Part shown: positions 23,588 to 34,279 of the stretch, piece by piece
Layout: each line of letters opens with the position of its first letter
How positions within the stretch are numbered: the first letter of the stretch is position 1
Source of the DNA: Dipteronia dyeriana
Lineage: Eukaryota > Streptophyta > Magnoliopsida > Sapindales > Sapindaceae
Direction: 5' to 3'
Assembly: GCA_032871835.1 (NCBI GenBank)
Contig: CM065296.1
Coordinates: 116,384,146-116,448,145, forward strand
DNA: 64,000 bases
Translations under genes and position numbers: made by a program
The notes under the pieces: model-generated
Told to the model about the DNA's origin: nothing
The model's database searches: none
Seen by the model: the letters and a program-made list of their open reading frames with translations, nothing else

Positions 23588-25439
23588 TCAACGTTTGGAA
23601 AATTGTGGGGCTTTGCGGGCTTTCTTGAGACCAACTTTCTTCCTCTCTACAACTCTGGAATCCCTTGTGAGAAGCCCTTCCTTTCTAAGCGGGACTCTAT
23701 GATCCTCACTCACCTTCAACAGTGCACGAGCAATACCTAGTGATATCGCCTGTGCTTGACCGGAGAGGCCACCTCCATGCGCTTTGACAAACACATCATA
23801 GTTAGTTTCATAACCGAGAGTTACCAACGGTACTTTTACATACTGTAGCCACAGTGGATTTCCTTGAAGATATTCCTGCACAAAATTTAGGAAGGGCGGC
23901 ATAAGCATATTCGAAAATCATGAAAACTACTAAGCATTGCTATCTATAAAGGTAGTTCCTTAATGGATATGTAACAAAAATAACCAGTTACTAGCTGTTT
24001 CCATCCTGAGACTGTAAATGAAACCCCAGTCTACAACTTTCAGTTAATTTGAAAACCCAACTGCCATAAAAACATTTGCTTTTATCGTGCATGAGCAATA
24101 GAAAAGCAGAATTCAACAACATATAAAAAATAGCAATTAACTACGGTTTATGACATAGATGGCTAAAACAAAGACTCTTTCCCAATATTTGGGTAGAATC
24201 AAAACCATCAGATATCCCTCTGGTGATCAGTAAAGTCAGTTGTGCTTAAGGCCCAAGAATCGAGCACTTAGTAATATTATCGGGTTTGTTTTGGTGCCTG
24301 CAGCAATAAGGAAACTTTGTTTGAGTAGCAAGGCTAGACACGGTGGAGTTCATGGTAAACAGCTCTTCCAAACCAATGGATGGAGTGTTTGCTTCACTTT
24401 ACGCTTATAGGGAAATTTGGAACTAGTTCAAGAAAGACATCAAAAGAGAATTGATCCCGACCCCCCAAACTCTGCTAACAATCCCCAATTTGACCAAACT
24501 GCCATACTTACTAGGGCATCAGACTTTGGCAATATAAACACCTAAAGGTAATAATGTAATATCCAGGCAAGGCGGGTGAACGGATCATTATAATCTACTT
24601 ATCTACATATATGACCTGAGAATGTTCCCTCATGACAATTGCCTAATTAAGGGCTATGCACCAGCCATCTTTGGAATCTATACCAACGGCTGTCTCTAGC
24701 TAATAAAAGAAACTATACAAGGAACTATGTCGCGGAACCTGACTCAGAAACATCTCTAGTTCTTGAATGAAGGACGGTGGATAACGGTGCCTGCAGGCAA
24801 CTACTGGTTGGACCTCCAGACTACTAGTGATTGATGACTACCCAATAAAAAAGAAAAAAAAAAAAAAAAGTGTTCTAGATATTCATAGCCAAAGAGTGTT
24901 TTTACAAAATAGTTGTGTGCATAATGCATCCATCAGAAACAACTTTTATCTCCCATATAATACAGAAAACACCAGAAACCCAAAAAAAAAAAATACAAAC
25001 CTAATTTGACTAAATAAAATCAAAGCAGAAATTTATCTGAGTCACAACATAATAATTCCAGATATATTTTAGAAAAAAAAAACTTGGAGAGAGAGAATGG
25101 GACCTTGGCGTCGCGGTAGTTGATGATGACTTTTCCGGTGCCTTCTTGAAGGACTACGCGAGCTATGGCGCATTTCCTGCGACCGGTGCCGATTACCGTC
25201 TGCGCGGCGAATCCACCGGGAAGGCGCGACTTAACGTACTTCTTGAGATTGGTTGTCTCAAGTTCAACCGGAGAAGCTACTGTAGCGGAGACGACGAATT
25301 TAGGGGTTTTGAAGACCGTCGAAATTGACTTGGATTTCAACGGCTGAAATGAGAGGCAATTGTTTGGTTTCTGAGAAATTTGGGAGGAAAATGAGAGGGA
25401 GGAGAAAGAGGACGTGAGAGACGATATCGAGAGCGCCAT
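23588..25439 (-). CDS. RPS9: Chloroplast 30S ribosomal protein S9 (uS9c), nuclear-encoded
   Basis: Two exons, 25,104-25,439 and 23,588-23,875, separated by a 1.2 kb intron, give 207 aa, close to the Arabidopsis plastid S9. The first ~50 residues are Ser-rich with few acids ([12 protein letters not shown]...), a typical chloroplast transit peptide. The mature part has the uS9 landmarks [12 protein letters not shown] (84-95) and [19 protein letters not shown]. It ends in the basic tail [12 protein letters not shown], which in uS9 reaches into the ribosomal P-site. An in-frame upstream ATG exists (25,568), but the start at 25,439 gives a normal transit peptide. Confidence 0.96.
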
Positions 25440-25580
25440 TGCTGTAACTTGTGTTTGGATTTCGGAGGAAAATGGATGAATTAAGTTGTTCCAGTTGCAG
25501 TGCAGTGAAGTGATTGTATTTCTTGTAGCGGATGAGAGGTGATCAAGGGATGATGTTGCTGATAGCAAACGGTGTCGTTT

Positions 25581-25587
25581 TTATATA
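25581..25587 (-). promoter_or_regulatory. TATA box of the RPS9 gene
   Basis: The minus strand reads CTATATAAAAACGACACCG about 145 bases upstream of the ATG. Two related AAACGAC motifs surround it: AAACGGTGTCGTTT (about 25,568-25,581) and the palindrome AAACGACGTGTCGTTT (about 25,613-25,628). Confidence 0.6.
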
Positions 25588-25639
25588 GGGTCATTGGGTC
25601 AATAAGCGCAGAAACGACGTGTCGTTTATCAGGCGTAAG

Positions 25640-26270
25640 GTAACTTGTAAGGGATCCTTTGTTTTTTTTTACTAAATAGTTTGAATTAAATTTGACAATT
25701 TATATATATAACTTAAAATAAAAGATAAAAAAAATTGTCTTTTAACCTAATTCGAACGGAAAGTATTATCCAATTCTAAATAGAAGATTATCGTATCAAG
25801 ATAATATATTTCTAAATTTATTATAATTTTATATTATATAAATTTATTTATTTTAACTTATTATTTATGATAAACCTTTAAAAAAATATCGACCATATTG
25901 TAACTTTCAATAATATCAGTTGAATTCTTCAATCTTCAATTCTATTTTAAAAAAATAAAACTATTTCTAAATTATTATTTATCTTTTAAAAAACAATTCT
26001 TTATCGTATTTTATTCAAAAATAATATATTGAAATTATTACATAAAAATATTTTAAAAATTATTAAATTAATTTTATTTAATTGTTTGTATCATATAAAA
26101 TAAAAATATATAACAATTAATAATAATAAGCGAAATTGCTTATTTTAAACCATTTTATATTTGAAAATAACATTCTATTCAGACATAATAAATATTAAAA
26201 ATAAAAATATCATTCAGTTTCACATTTTAGTCATTATTCATTTTTTTAGTAAAATTAAGAATCATTCGGA
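25640..26270. other. AT-rich intergenic DNA upstream of RPS9
   Basis: Very AT-rich with no supported open frame or element. Confidence 0.5.
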
Positions 26271-26271
26271 G

Positions 26272-26566
26272 ATAAAAAAACAATCAAACAAACAACCCCT
26301 AAGCGTATATATTTGTCTTTTGGGCCACTTATTTTTCTCACTCGGCTTAGTAATTATATGAAATCAATAAAACTGGGCACGTCACTCAAGATCCGTTTGG
26401 AGACACAAAAACAAACAATCAAACAACTCTTAAGTGTACATATTTGTCTTTTGGGCCACTTATTTTTTTCACTTGGCCCAGTAATTATGTTAGCCCAATG
26501 AAATCAATAACACGAACTGATCAGTCGCGTGACGTGCCTGGGCACGTCACTCAAGATCTGTGTATG
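26272..26566. repeat. Tandem ~130-bp direct repeat with TGGGCC and ACGT motifs
   Basis: Two adjacent copies share ATATTTGTCTTTTGGGCCAC, a TTAGTAATTAT or CCAGTAATTAT block, and GGGCACGTCACTCAAGATC. The right copy is longer because it keeps the whole ACGT palindrome; the left copy has only its right half. Site II-like TGGGCC/T motifs are frequent here. Confidence 0.85.
26529..26550. promoter_or_regulatory. 22-bp ACGT-core palindrome
   Basis: GTGACGTGCC and GGCACGTCAC form perfect 10-bp arms around two central bases. The arms contain ACGT cores of the C/G-box type recognised by plant bZIP factors. Function is inferred. Confidence 0.6.
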
Positions 26567-26683
26567 GCTTGAATGTAGTACAGTAGTAGTATGTCAGGCC
26601 GCCACGATTTTCAAAATATTTTGGGCCTATAACCCGGGTTTGTACCCGGCCCAATTATTATTATTCAATATGAGGTCATGTGT

Positions 26684-26707
26684 CTTGACGTGTCCGGGCA
26701 CGTCAAG
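26684..26707. promoter_or_regulatory. 24-bp ACGT-core palindrome
   Basis: CTTGACGTG and CACGTCAAG are perfect 9-bp arms around TCCGGG, about 135 bases from the first palindrome and with the same internal logic. It may belong to a distal promoter or a decayed element. Confidence 0.6.
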
Positions 26708-27093
26708 GTAAAACGTCGCCATTTTATACCATTGCAAAAGTTCAGTATAATTTGACTTTCAGTTGGTTTCATGTTTCAATTGCATCTATTTGGATCACTT
26801 GTTCAAAGAAACTATCGAAGATTCAAAAGTTGGCAACGAATATCACTAGAGAAATGACTTCTAAAATTAGTGGAACATCTGGTACAACAAAATCCTATCC
26901 TTGTGTCGTCTCTTCTTTCAGATTCTCATCGACACACACTAGCAAATTAAAATTTCAGAGTTCAATTATTGGTTAACAATTTCTCTCAGCACCAACTCTT
27001 TGCACTGAAAATACAATTGTGTGCTCAAAAGACTGTCATTTGCTCTCTGCAGAAACAACAATTTGGAAGTCCAAAAAGACTTGTTAATATAGA

Positions 27094-30000
27094 TTATTGC
27101 TCTATGATCGATCCTCCCCATTTCCTGACACGGCTTTCCGCTTCTTCAGCCTGCAAAAATTCATTCAAGTGAAGATTAAGATTAAGATTCAGATATTAAC
27201 TAAACAGAGAATTTCCACAGACAATGAAGAGAGTTTTAAGATACTGACTTCTCTGTTCCAATTAGTTAATGAAGTGACAATTATCAAGATTATGGTCTGC
27301 AAACAAATTCCTCCAATCATCCCTGACCAAATACCCTGCAGAAAAAAAAAACATATATTAAAGGGATGGTTATGTATACTACCGAGTACCGCCCAATGTG
27401 GCTCGGTGGATAAGGGCATTCATTCAGTTTTGGCAATATTATGGTCGAGAATAATAATTCACCTCAACTCCAAAAGCAAATGTGAACCCAAGGAGTATGC
27501 CGAGAGGCAGTCCAACAATGTAGTAGCATCCAATGTTGATGTATGCAACAAGAGCTTGCCATCCAGCTCCAACAGCAACACCTAGAACAATTCACGAAGA
27601 GATTAGCTTTAGCTTGGACTGGACAGTCTGATATGCTTCAATTCTCTTAACTTGAAGATCAATTACAATAATTACCAGATAAGACTGGTTGAAGGCTGTT
27701 TAGAAGTACAGTGATTGCTAGTAAAAAGGCAAGTTTGGTGGTTTCAGCTGCAACGGCGTCACTGGTTGTGAAGATGTAAGGGAATACGTTTCTCGTAGAA
27801 AACACCAAGATCAGGGCAATAACACCTATGCACACGGATGTTACAGAAACCACCAGCACCGCGAATTTTGCAGCACTAGAATTACCAGCCCCGAGTTCAT
27901 TAGACACTCTCACGCTGTAGAAATATCAATTGTAAATATATAAATCAAGTTCTTTTCACACAAATATCTCTATATATCTGCTAAAATTGCAGAAGAAAAT
28001 AGTACCTGATTGCGGCATTGAACCCAATTGCAATCATTGCATCCCATCCTTGTATGTTCATGCTGCAAATATTTTGTACAATTTTGTTAGTTTATCCTTG
28101 ATTGTGTTCCTAATCTTGAGATAATGCACATTTTGAATAACATACCAAATCGAAATGGCATCAACTGGAATCAAAGGATTCGACAAACGACCTGTTATCA
28201 CCAACAGGACCATCAAGTACCAGAACTCCAAGCTGGAATCCAATTGACACAAAAACATCAGTACAAAATATATGAGACAGCCCAAAAATTGAGGAGGCTG
28301 AGAGAGATAGTATTCTTCTCACCAAAGCATAACAGCAGAAGCCAAAGAAAGTTTGACAAACCCCCATAAATCTGCAAATGCTAGCCAAGAGAATCCACTC
28401 CAGGCACCATCAGATTTGGTGATGAAAATGTACAATAATTGGCCGATAACTATGAGCCACCACGATGTATTTAGAGTAATTGCTGCTCCGGTTAAGCCCC
28501 AACCAAGCTTCAATATGAGCAACCAGCTAAATACAGCGTGTAGCACCAGAACAATGGCTGATATCCAAGCTATCACCAAGACTTTCCTCTGTGATTGTAA
28601 GAACTTTTGTATAGGAAAATTGAGCGCATAAGCAAACAATTGTGGAAGCATCCACAGAGCAAATTTGCCTGCATCAACAAGTTTCAATTAAACAATCAAA
28701 GTAAAACTTGATGATTCAAGAGAACATATATGATATTCAACACATAACATTGAATAAAATTGTTACACTCACCAGCAGCTTCAGAGATCTCAGTGGTCTC
28801 TCCAATGAGCTCTAGAATAGGAGGAGACCAAACATAGAGTGGAACAAGTAGACATGCTGTAGTCAACAGAATGACCCATGATCTCTGCATGTACACCCCT
28901 AACATTCTAATCTGTCCCGCACCGTATGCTTGCCCACATAGAGTCTCCAATGCACTTCCCATTCCCAACTGCATTCATTAAATTTCCAACAACAATTATA
29001 TCAAAAAAACATAACACGTTTAGCAGTTGGTATGTGAAGTATATGATGGTTGTTTAGCAGTTGATATGTGCAGCTTAGCCAAATCTTATCAAATTTATAT
29101 TAAATTTGTATATGATGGTTTGTTGCTTGATGTGTGTATATATATGATTTGTTGAAAGGTATCAGTAGAGAATTTCACATGTGCAGCTTTTCTTGTGGGA
29201 TTTTTAGTGTTGGTTTCACACATTACAAACACATAATGATCTTGTGAATGGTAGTAGCTAGTGTATTTGAATGGAGCTTTGAAATTCAAGACAGACATGT
29301 ATCAGCAACCCTTCAAGTACTCAATCAGATTCAGCTGGCAAGCTCGGGTCTTTCTGCAAGTTGATGTCGTCGTCTTCGTGATCAGAAGATGACTTTCTGG
29401 GTTTCGGTTTCAATCGAACCCGAAAAAATAACCAGTTTTGTAATTTGACTGAGCCCAAGTTTAGTTTTACAGCCGGAGCCCAAACTGTTTCAAGCTATTG
29501 GACCAAGTAGAACATGATCAAGCTACTGTGACGCGTGACCCAGTTGACTCGTTATGTGTTCTGTCACGAGTCAACTCAGTACATTATAAATTATATAGTT
29601 AATGTTAATTTTTACTTTTAAAACATAAGTTAACAACCTTAAAAGTAAAGTATTTATTGTTCTTTTTTATTGCAATAAACATAGTTAAATTTAGTAATAT
29701 TACTATTGTTAACCCTAATTTTATTTCAAATCAGCCCAATGCATTATAAATGACATTTTGAGTCAACTCGGCTTGTGAGCTAGTTGACCTATGATCAATT
29801 TTTTATTTTTTTATTCATAAAAAAATCCTTAAACACTTGTTTGGTTTACTCAGTTCTATTTGACTCCAAACTGCGTTAAACCAATTTAACAGAGAACTTT
29901 AAACTACTAAAAATCTAAATTGCGATAAGAGAATTAAATAATAATTACCATGACTCCATAAGCGAGACCAGCAACGACAGAGTTCTCGACGGAGACAGCC

Positions 30001-30248
30001 GCCAGCTCGATTTCACCAACAAGACCAGCGAACGTTTGAGTAAGTGCGCCAAGCGAGTATTGACAAAAGGCGGTGAAGATAGCCGGACCTGCGATTTTCC
30101 ACAGCCTCTTCGACTCGTAACCAAACTCCTTCACAACACTCACCGTTTTCACCTGATGTTCTCCTCCGTTAACGTTCCCGCTCCCGTTCGTCGTCGTCGT
30201 CTCAGCTGCACTTCGGTTGCCGAGTAGTGGCGTGGTTTCTATCGCCAT
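27094..30248 (-). CDS. DTX33/34/35-type MATE transporter (DETOXIFICATION family)
   Basis: Nine exons: 29,949-30,248; 28,773-28,968; 28,323-28,668; 28,146-28,232; 28,006-28,062; 27,676-27,914; 27,463-27,581; 27,249-27,335; 27,094-27,150. They give 495 aa in a continuous frame. MATE landmarks are [16 protein letters not shown], the INIPVDA-like stretch [26 protein letters not shown] and the hydrophobic helices expected of a 12-TM antiporter. The N-terminus ([11 protein letters not shown]) and tail ([11 protein letters not shown]) match the DTX33-35 group. Some of these are tonoplast carriers for flavonoids (FFT/DTX35) or chloride. MATE proteins exchange solutes for H+ or Na+. Subcellular site and substrate cannot be read from the sequence. 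Confidence 0.95.
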
Positions 30249-31664
30249 TGCTGCTGCTGTTTTTTGGTCGAGCTCTGGAAATCGTTCAAAATTTTGATGT
30301 ATTTAAGAGATTATTTAATGATGACGATCCGTTAGTTATATGGACTTGGCTTCTTTTGTTCTTCGTTTGAAAGGTTGTTATATCCGAAGCTGAAAAGTTG
30401 TTACTCGTCATGGTATTTTTGGTATTAATTTGTTGAAACGGACGGTGGAGATTGGAGAGGAACTGCAGAAGTGTCGCCAGCAGTGAGTGAATCGTGAATG
30501 AGAGATTGATATTTTTGAATTTTGATGTTTTGTCTTTATCTGTATAACTTCTGGCACGTGCTGCGGAGGCTCCCGCTTACCTTTCTAAATTCTTATGGCG
30601 ACCTGTAGATCAGTAGATGTATCAGAAATTTATAGTTTATGTTCCTTTTTCTAAATTCAATGTAGACAGCAACTGATTTTTTGGTATATAAACAAGAAGA
30701 AAAGCTGCTTCACTGCAAGAACAAGCAACTACTTTTGCTAGCTTTGGTTTGAAATATACCCTCTTTCTTCTTCTTTTTTCCTTTTATTATATACATCACA
30801 TCTATGACGACTTGAACCAAAAATTTTATTCATTTAAAGGTCGGTGAAGTATAGACTTCTTGAATTTTACGTTCTGATACGTGCATGGCTTGGCCAAGTC
30901 AGAGTATGATTAGTCTAAACAAATACTTGGTCGATTAATGATTAGGATTAACTAAATAAATAATGGTCTTGTTTTGTTGCTAGTGGCCAAACGTGAAGGG
31001 ATATGCCGCACATGTAGTTAGTTATCTTCGGTTTATGTCAGTTTACTTCACTTTCCCAGTTATAGTGTTGTTCATATTTTTAAGTAATGTGGGTGTGTAA
31101 TTCAGTTTATGTAAGAATATAACTAACCAAGGATCAATGAATTGATTCGATTGAAGGTATCGAATTAAACACCAAAGACTTCCACTCTCAATTTGCTTCT
31201 TTTTCTCTGTTCCTCTATTCAGTTTTTTTAATTATACTTATCACGTTCACAATTATAGTATTACTTTTTAAAAGTTAAAATCAATTTATTTATAATTTTG
31301 ATATAAAATAACGATCGATAAAACTTATATAAAGTGATTAATTGTTTATATTACTCACTTTATAAAGTAATTAAAATCGGTTTATTGTTGATCTTTTGTA
31401 AAAAAAAAATATAATTTAAATATTCTAATTAAATATTGATTTAATATCTAGAAACAATGAAGAAAAAAAAATGAAATAGGGTTCTAAAATCAAGTATATT
31501 TTAGTCATTATAATTGATTTCATTATTTTTGTAATAAAATTACCAAACATATGTATACTGTTTTTGAGGTATACCGTAGTTTTAAAAATACAATTAATCA
31601 AATATCTACCGATTAACTTCACAACTGATTATTCTTTCAGCATAACTAACATTGATTATTATAA
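30249..31664. other. Promoter side of the MATE gene and intergenic DNA
   Basis: No gene seen. The first few hundred bases presumably carry the MATE promoter and leader; the rest is AT-rich. Confidence 0.5.
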
Positions 31665-31828
31665 GAGTAATGCTAGACTTCCCAATTTTTTTCCCAATTT
31701 GTTTTTCAAATATTGTTGAAACATGAGGTGTCAACATCTTATAAATCATAAGATTATACGGTGAGTACGTGCTAACACTATTTGAAAAGGAATTTAGAAA
31801 AAAAAAAATTAAGAACCTAACATTACTC
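31665..31828. mobile_element. Small MITE with 9-bp target duplication
   Basis: Ends read GAGTAATGCTAGACTTCC and, reverse-complemented, GAGTAATGTTAGGTTCTT. The exact 9-mer TTATTATAA flanks both sides (31,656-31,664 and 31,829-31,837). At 164 bp it has no coding capacity. A 9-bp duplication points to a Mutator-type transposase in trans, though the TIRs are short. Confidence 0.85.
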
Positions 31829-31965
31829 TTATTATAATAGTTACAACCAAGGACGTACCCTAGAATTTAAAGAAAAAATTGATAATTTTTAAAAAAATAT
31901 ATATATAATTCATATCTTTCCAATTTAAAATATAAATCGTGTAGGAATGGGATTTAGTAGATAAA

Positions 31966-32191
31966 GAGTAATGTTAGACATTCAATCTGCAATCTCATCT
32001 TTTTCATCTCAAAACATGTGCCAATTGATGTATCACTTGATGAGTAAATACATATTATTAGTAATTTATCTCACTTAGTCATATATCTACTCACAAAATA
32101 ATATATATCCACTCACCAAGTGACATCTCAGTTGTAAAATGTGTTGAGATGAAAAATGTAGGACTATAGATAAAATGTCTAAACATTACTC
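31966..32191. mobile_element. Second MITE of the same TIR family
   Basis: Ends read GAGTAATGTTAGACATTC and, reverse-complemented, GAGTAATGTTTAGACATT. The flanks GTAGATAAA and GTTTATAAA agree at 7 of 9 positions, a decayed target duplication. Its interior is unlike that of the 31,665 element, so they share ends but not cores. Confidence 0.8.
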
Positions 32192-34279
32192 GTTTATAAA
32201 ACATTCTTGAAAACCTTTTACAACCATCAATTCATCACAACTCACGATACAACCGGTTCTTTTATTTATTTATTACTATCTCTCTCATATTCTCTCCATT
32301 TCTTAAATTTACTAAAATTTGGTCTTGATCTTCCGGATAGATGTTTTTGTGAATATTATGAATTTAAATATTATTTTTTGTATTGACATTTTAGGATTAC
32401 AATAATTTGTAGTTTATAAAATTTTAAGAGTAATTTAATTATCATTTATTTTAATTTTAAATTTATAAACTAACAATATTGTTTAATGAATTTATGTCTA
32501 CGTTAGTTAAAATCTAGATGTATATTTGTTATGTTAGTTTTTTTTATTATTATTCTTTTGTTTTTAGATTTGTTAGTAAATAGTTATATATATATATATA
32601 TATATGTATATTTATTTCCCTCTATGACATGTATGCTCAATCATAACTAAACTATTTTGTTTAGAGCGTAATAAATTAGATTTCTTCTTAACATTGTATT
32701 TATATAAATTTGATCTCTTAAAAAAATCGTAGGATACAACTTAATTAGTATTTGATTGTATTTGTATTTAAGTGATTTTTTATAATTTGTCAATTTTGAC
32801 TTTATTTCTTTTATTAGTTTTATAATATATTTATTTAGAATATATATTTATAAGGTAAGTCTTGTAATATCTTCTTGATTAGGTGTATTTTATTTTTAAT
32901 TAAAACAATTTCTCGTATTGTTAATGATCGGTAATATATATATATATATATATAAACTCACCATAATGTTTAATTTTGATTATGTCACCGATTACAACAA
33001 TATCAAACTGGCATTTAGAACCACTTATTATTATTATTATTATTATTATTATTGCTTCCATCCGATGATCGGTAATAAGCAGCCACGTAAATAAATTAAA
33101 AATTTCTTATTAAAACATAACGTGAATAATATGGGTGCTGAATGCTGATGATATAATAAATTAATAATGATAATAATAATAAAATGCATGTTATATTAAA
33201 ATTGTCCGCTATTTGAAGAAAAAAAAAATCGGAGAGACCAAGAGAGTGAAGGAAATCTTAAACGAACCCTTATTATTATTATTGATTTCCTTATTGGTGA
33301 AGGTGGGTGGTTGGATGCGGCCTACAGGATCCTGTTGGTGTTACTTGAATAACATGGCCATTTGGACCAAACAAACAATTAACAAGTGGTAAAATGGTAC
33401 GTTAGCTAAATTTGGAGACCTTGCTTTTATCTGACTAGAATGTTAGGTTTACAACAATATGTCAATATCAATATAAATATCAAAAATTTATTGTTAATAA
33501 TATAAAAAATTGGAATATTTAACTTCAAATGCGGTAAATATCAAGGATATATTTACTTTGTTACGGTCTATCATCTATGGATAGCTTAATTTATACCATT
33601 TATTTAGGGAGCAAATAAGATTAATATGTAAATTCCTTCTGGTTTGATGAAAGGAAACAGCAGGCAGCAAGTCAGCCACACTAAATTATTAAAAATATAT
33701 ATTAATTTGGTCAACCGTCGTTGTAAAATATCTGGTCCACCATTTTATGAACGTATCTAAGACAGTGACAGACTCGAATTTGGTAATAACAACCAGTCTA
33801 CAATTTCTTATTCTCGATATTTGTTTTATTTAAGAAAAAAATAAAGGAATATCATTCAGAGGAAAGAAGGTGAATGATATAATAAGCAAAGGTAGCAACA
33901 TCTTCCATAGTTCCATCCAAAAAATCGATATTTACTTCATTATTTTTAAAACCTGATAATGGTCGAAACATAGCTAGCGGGGTTCCTTTAAAGAGGAGGC
34001 TCGACCTGCTTCGTTGAAAAGGAAGAGGCAGAACCTCCTCTTTGAAGAGACTTGCAACCTCCGATCAATCTCAGGCCGGTGGCAGCCATAGAAATGGCCT
34101 GAGGAGAAAGCAAAGCGATTTAAAAATATTAATAATATACTTTATATATTTTAATAAAAATTTCAGAAAGTAATAAATTAACGAAATTCTTAAATCAATA
34201 CAATTCTATACCAAACACCACATCATAATAAAAAAAAAAATTAATCCAATCCTATACAATGCAGTGTGCCAAAATTGGT
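32192..34279. other. Intergenic AT-rich DNA with microsatellites
   Basis: TA runs at about 32,588-32,606 and 32,934-32,954, and an ATT run at about 33,023-33,053. A 14-bp inverted repeat with a 34-base loop lies at 33,986-34,047. No gene seen. Confidence 0.55.

Noticed and set aside
27379..27462. Possible SINE head (TGGCTCGGTGG and GGTCGAGAAT) in a MATE intron
   Set aside because: The A-box has a mismatch, the B-box is poor, and no poly-A tail or target duplication was found.
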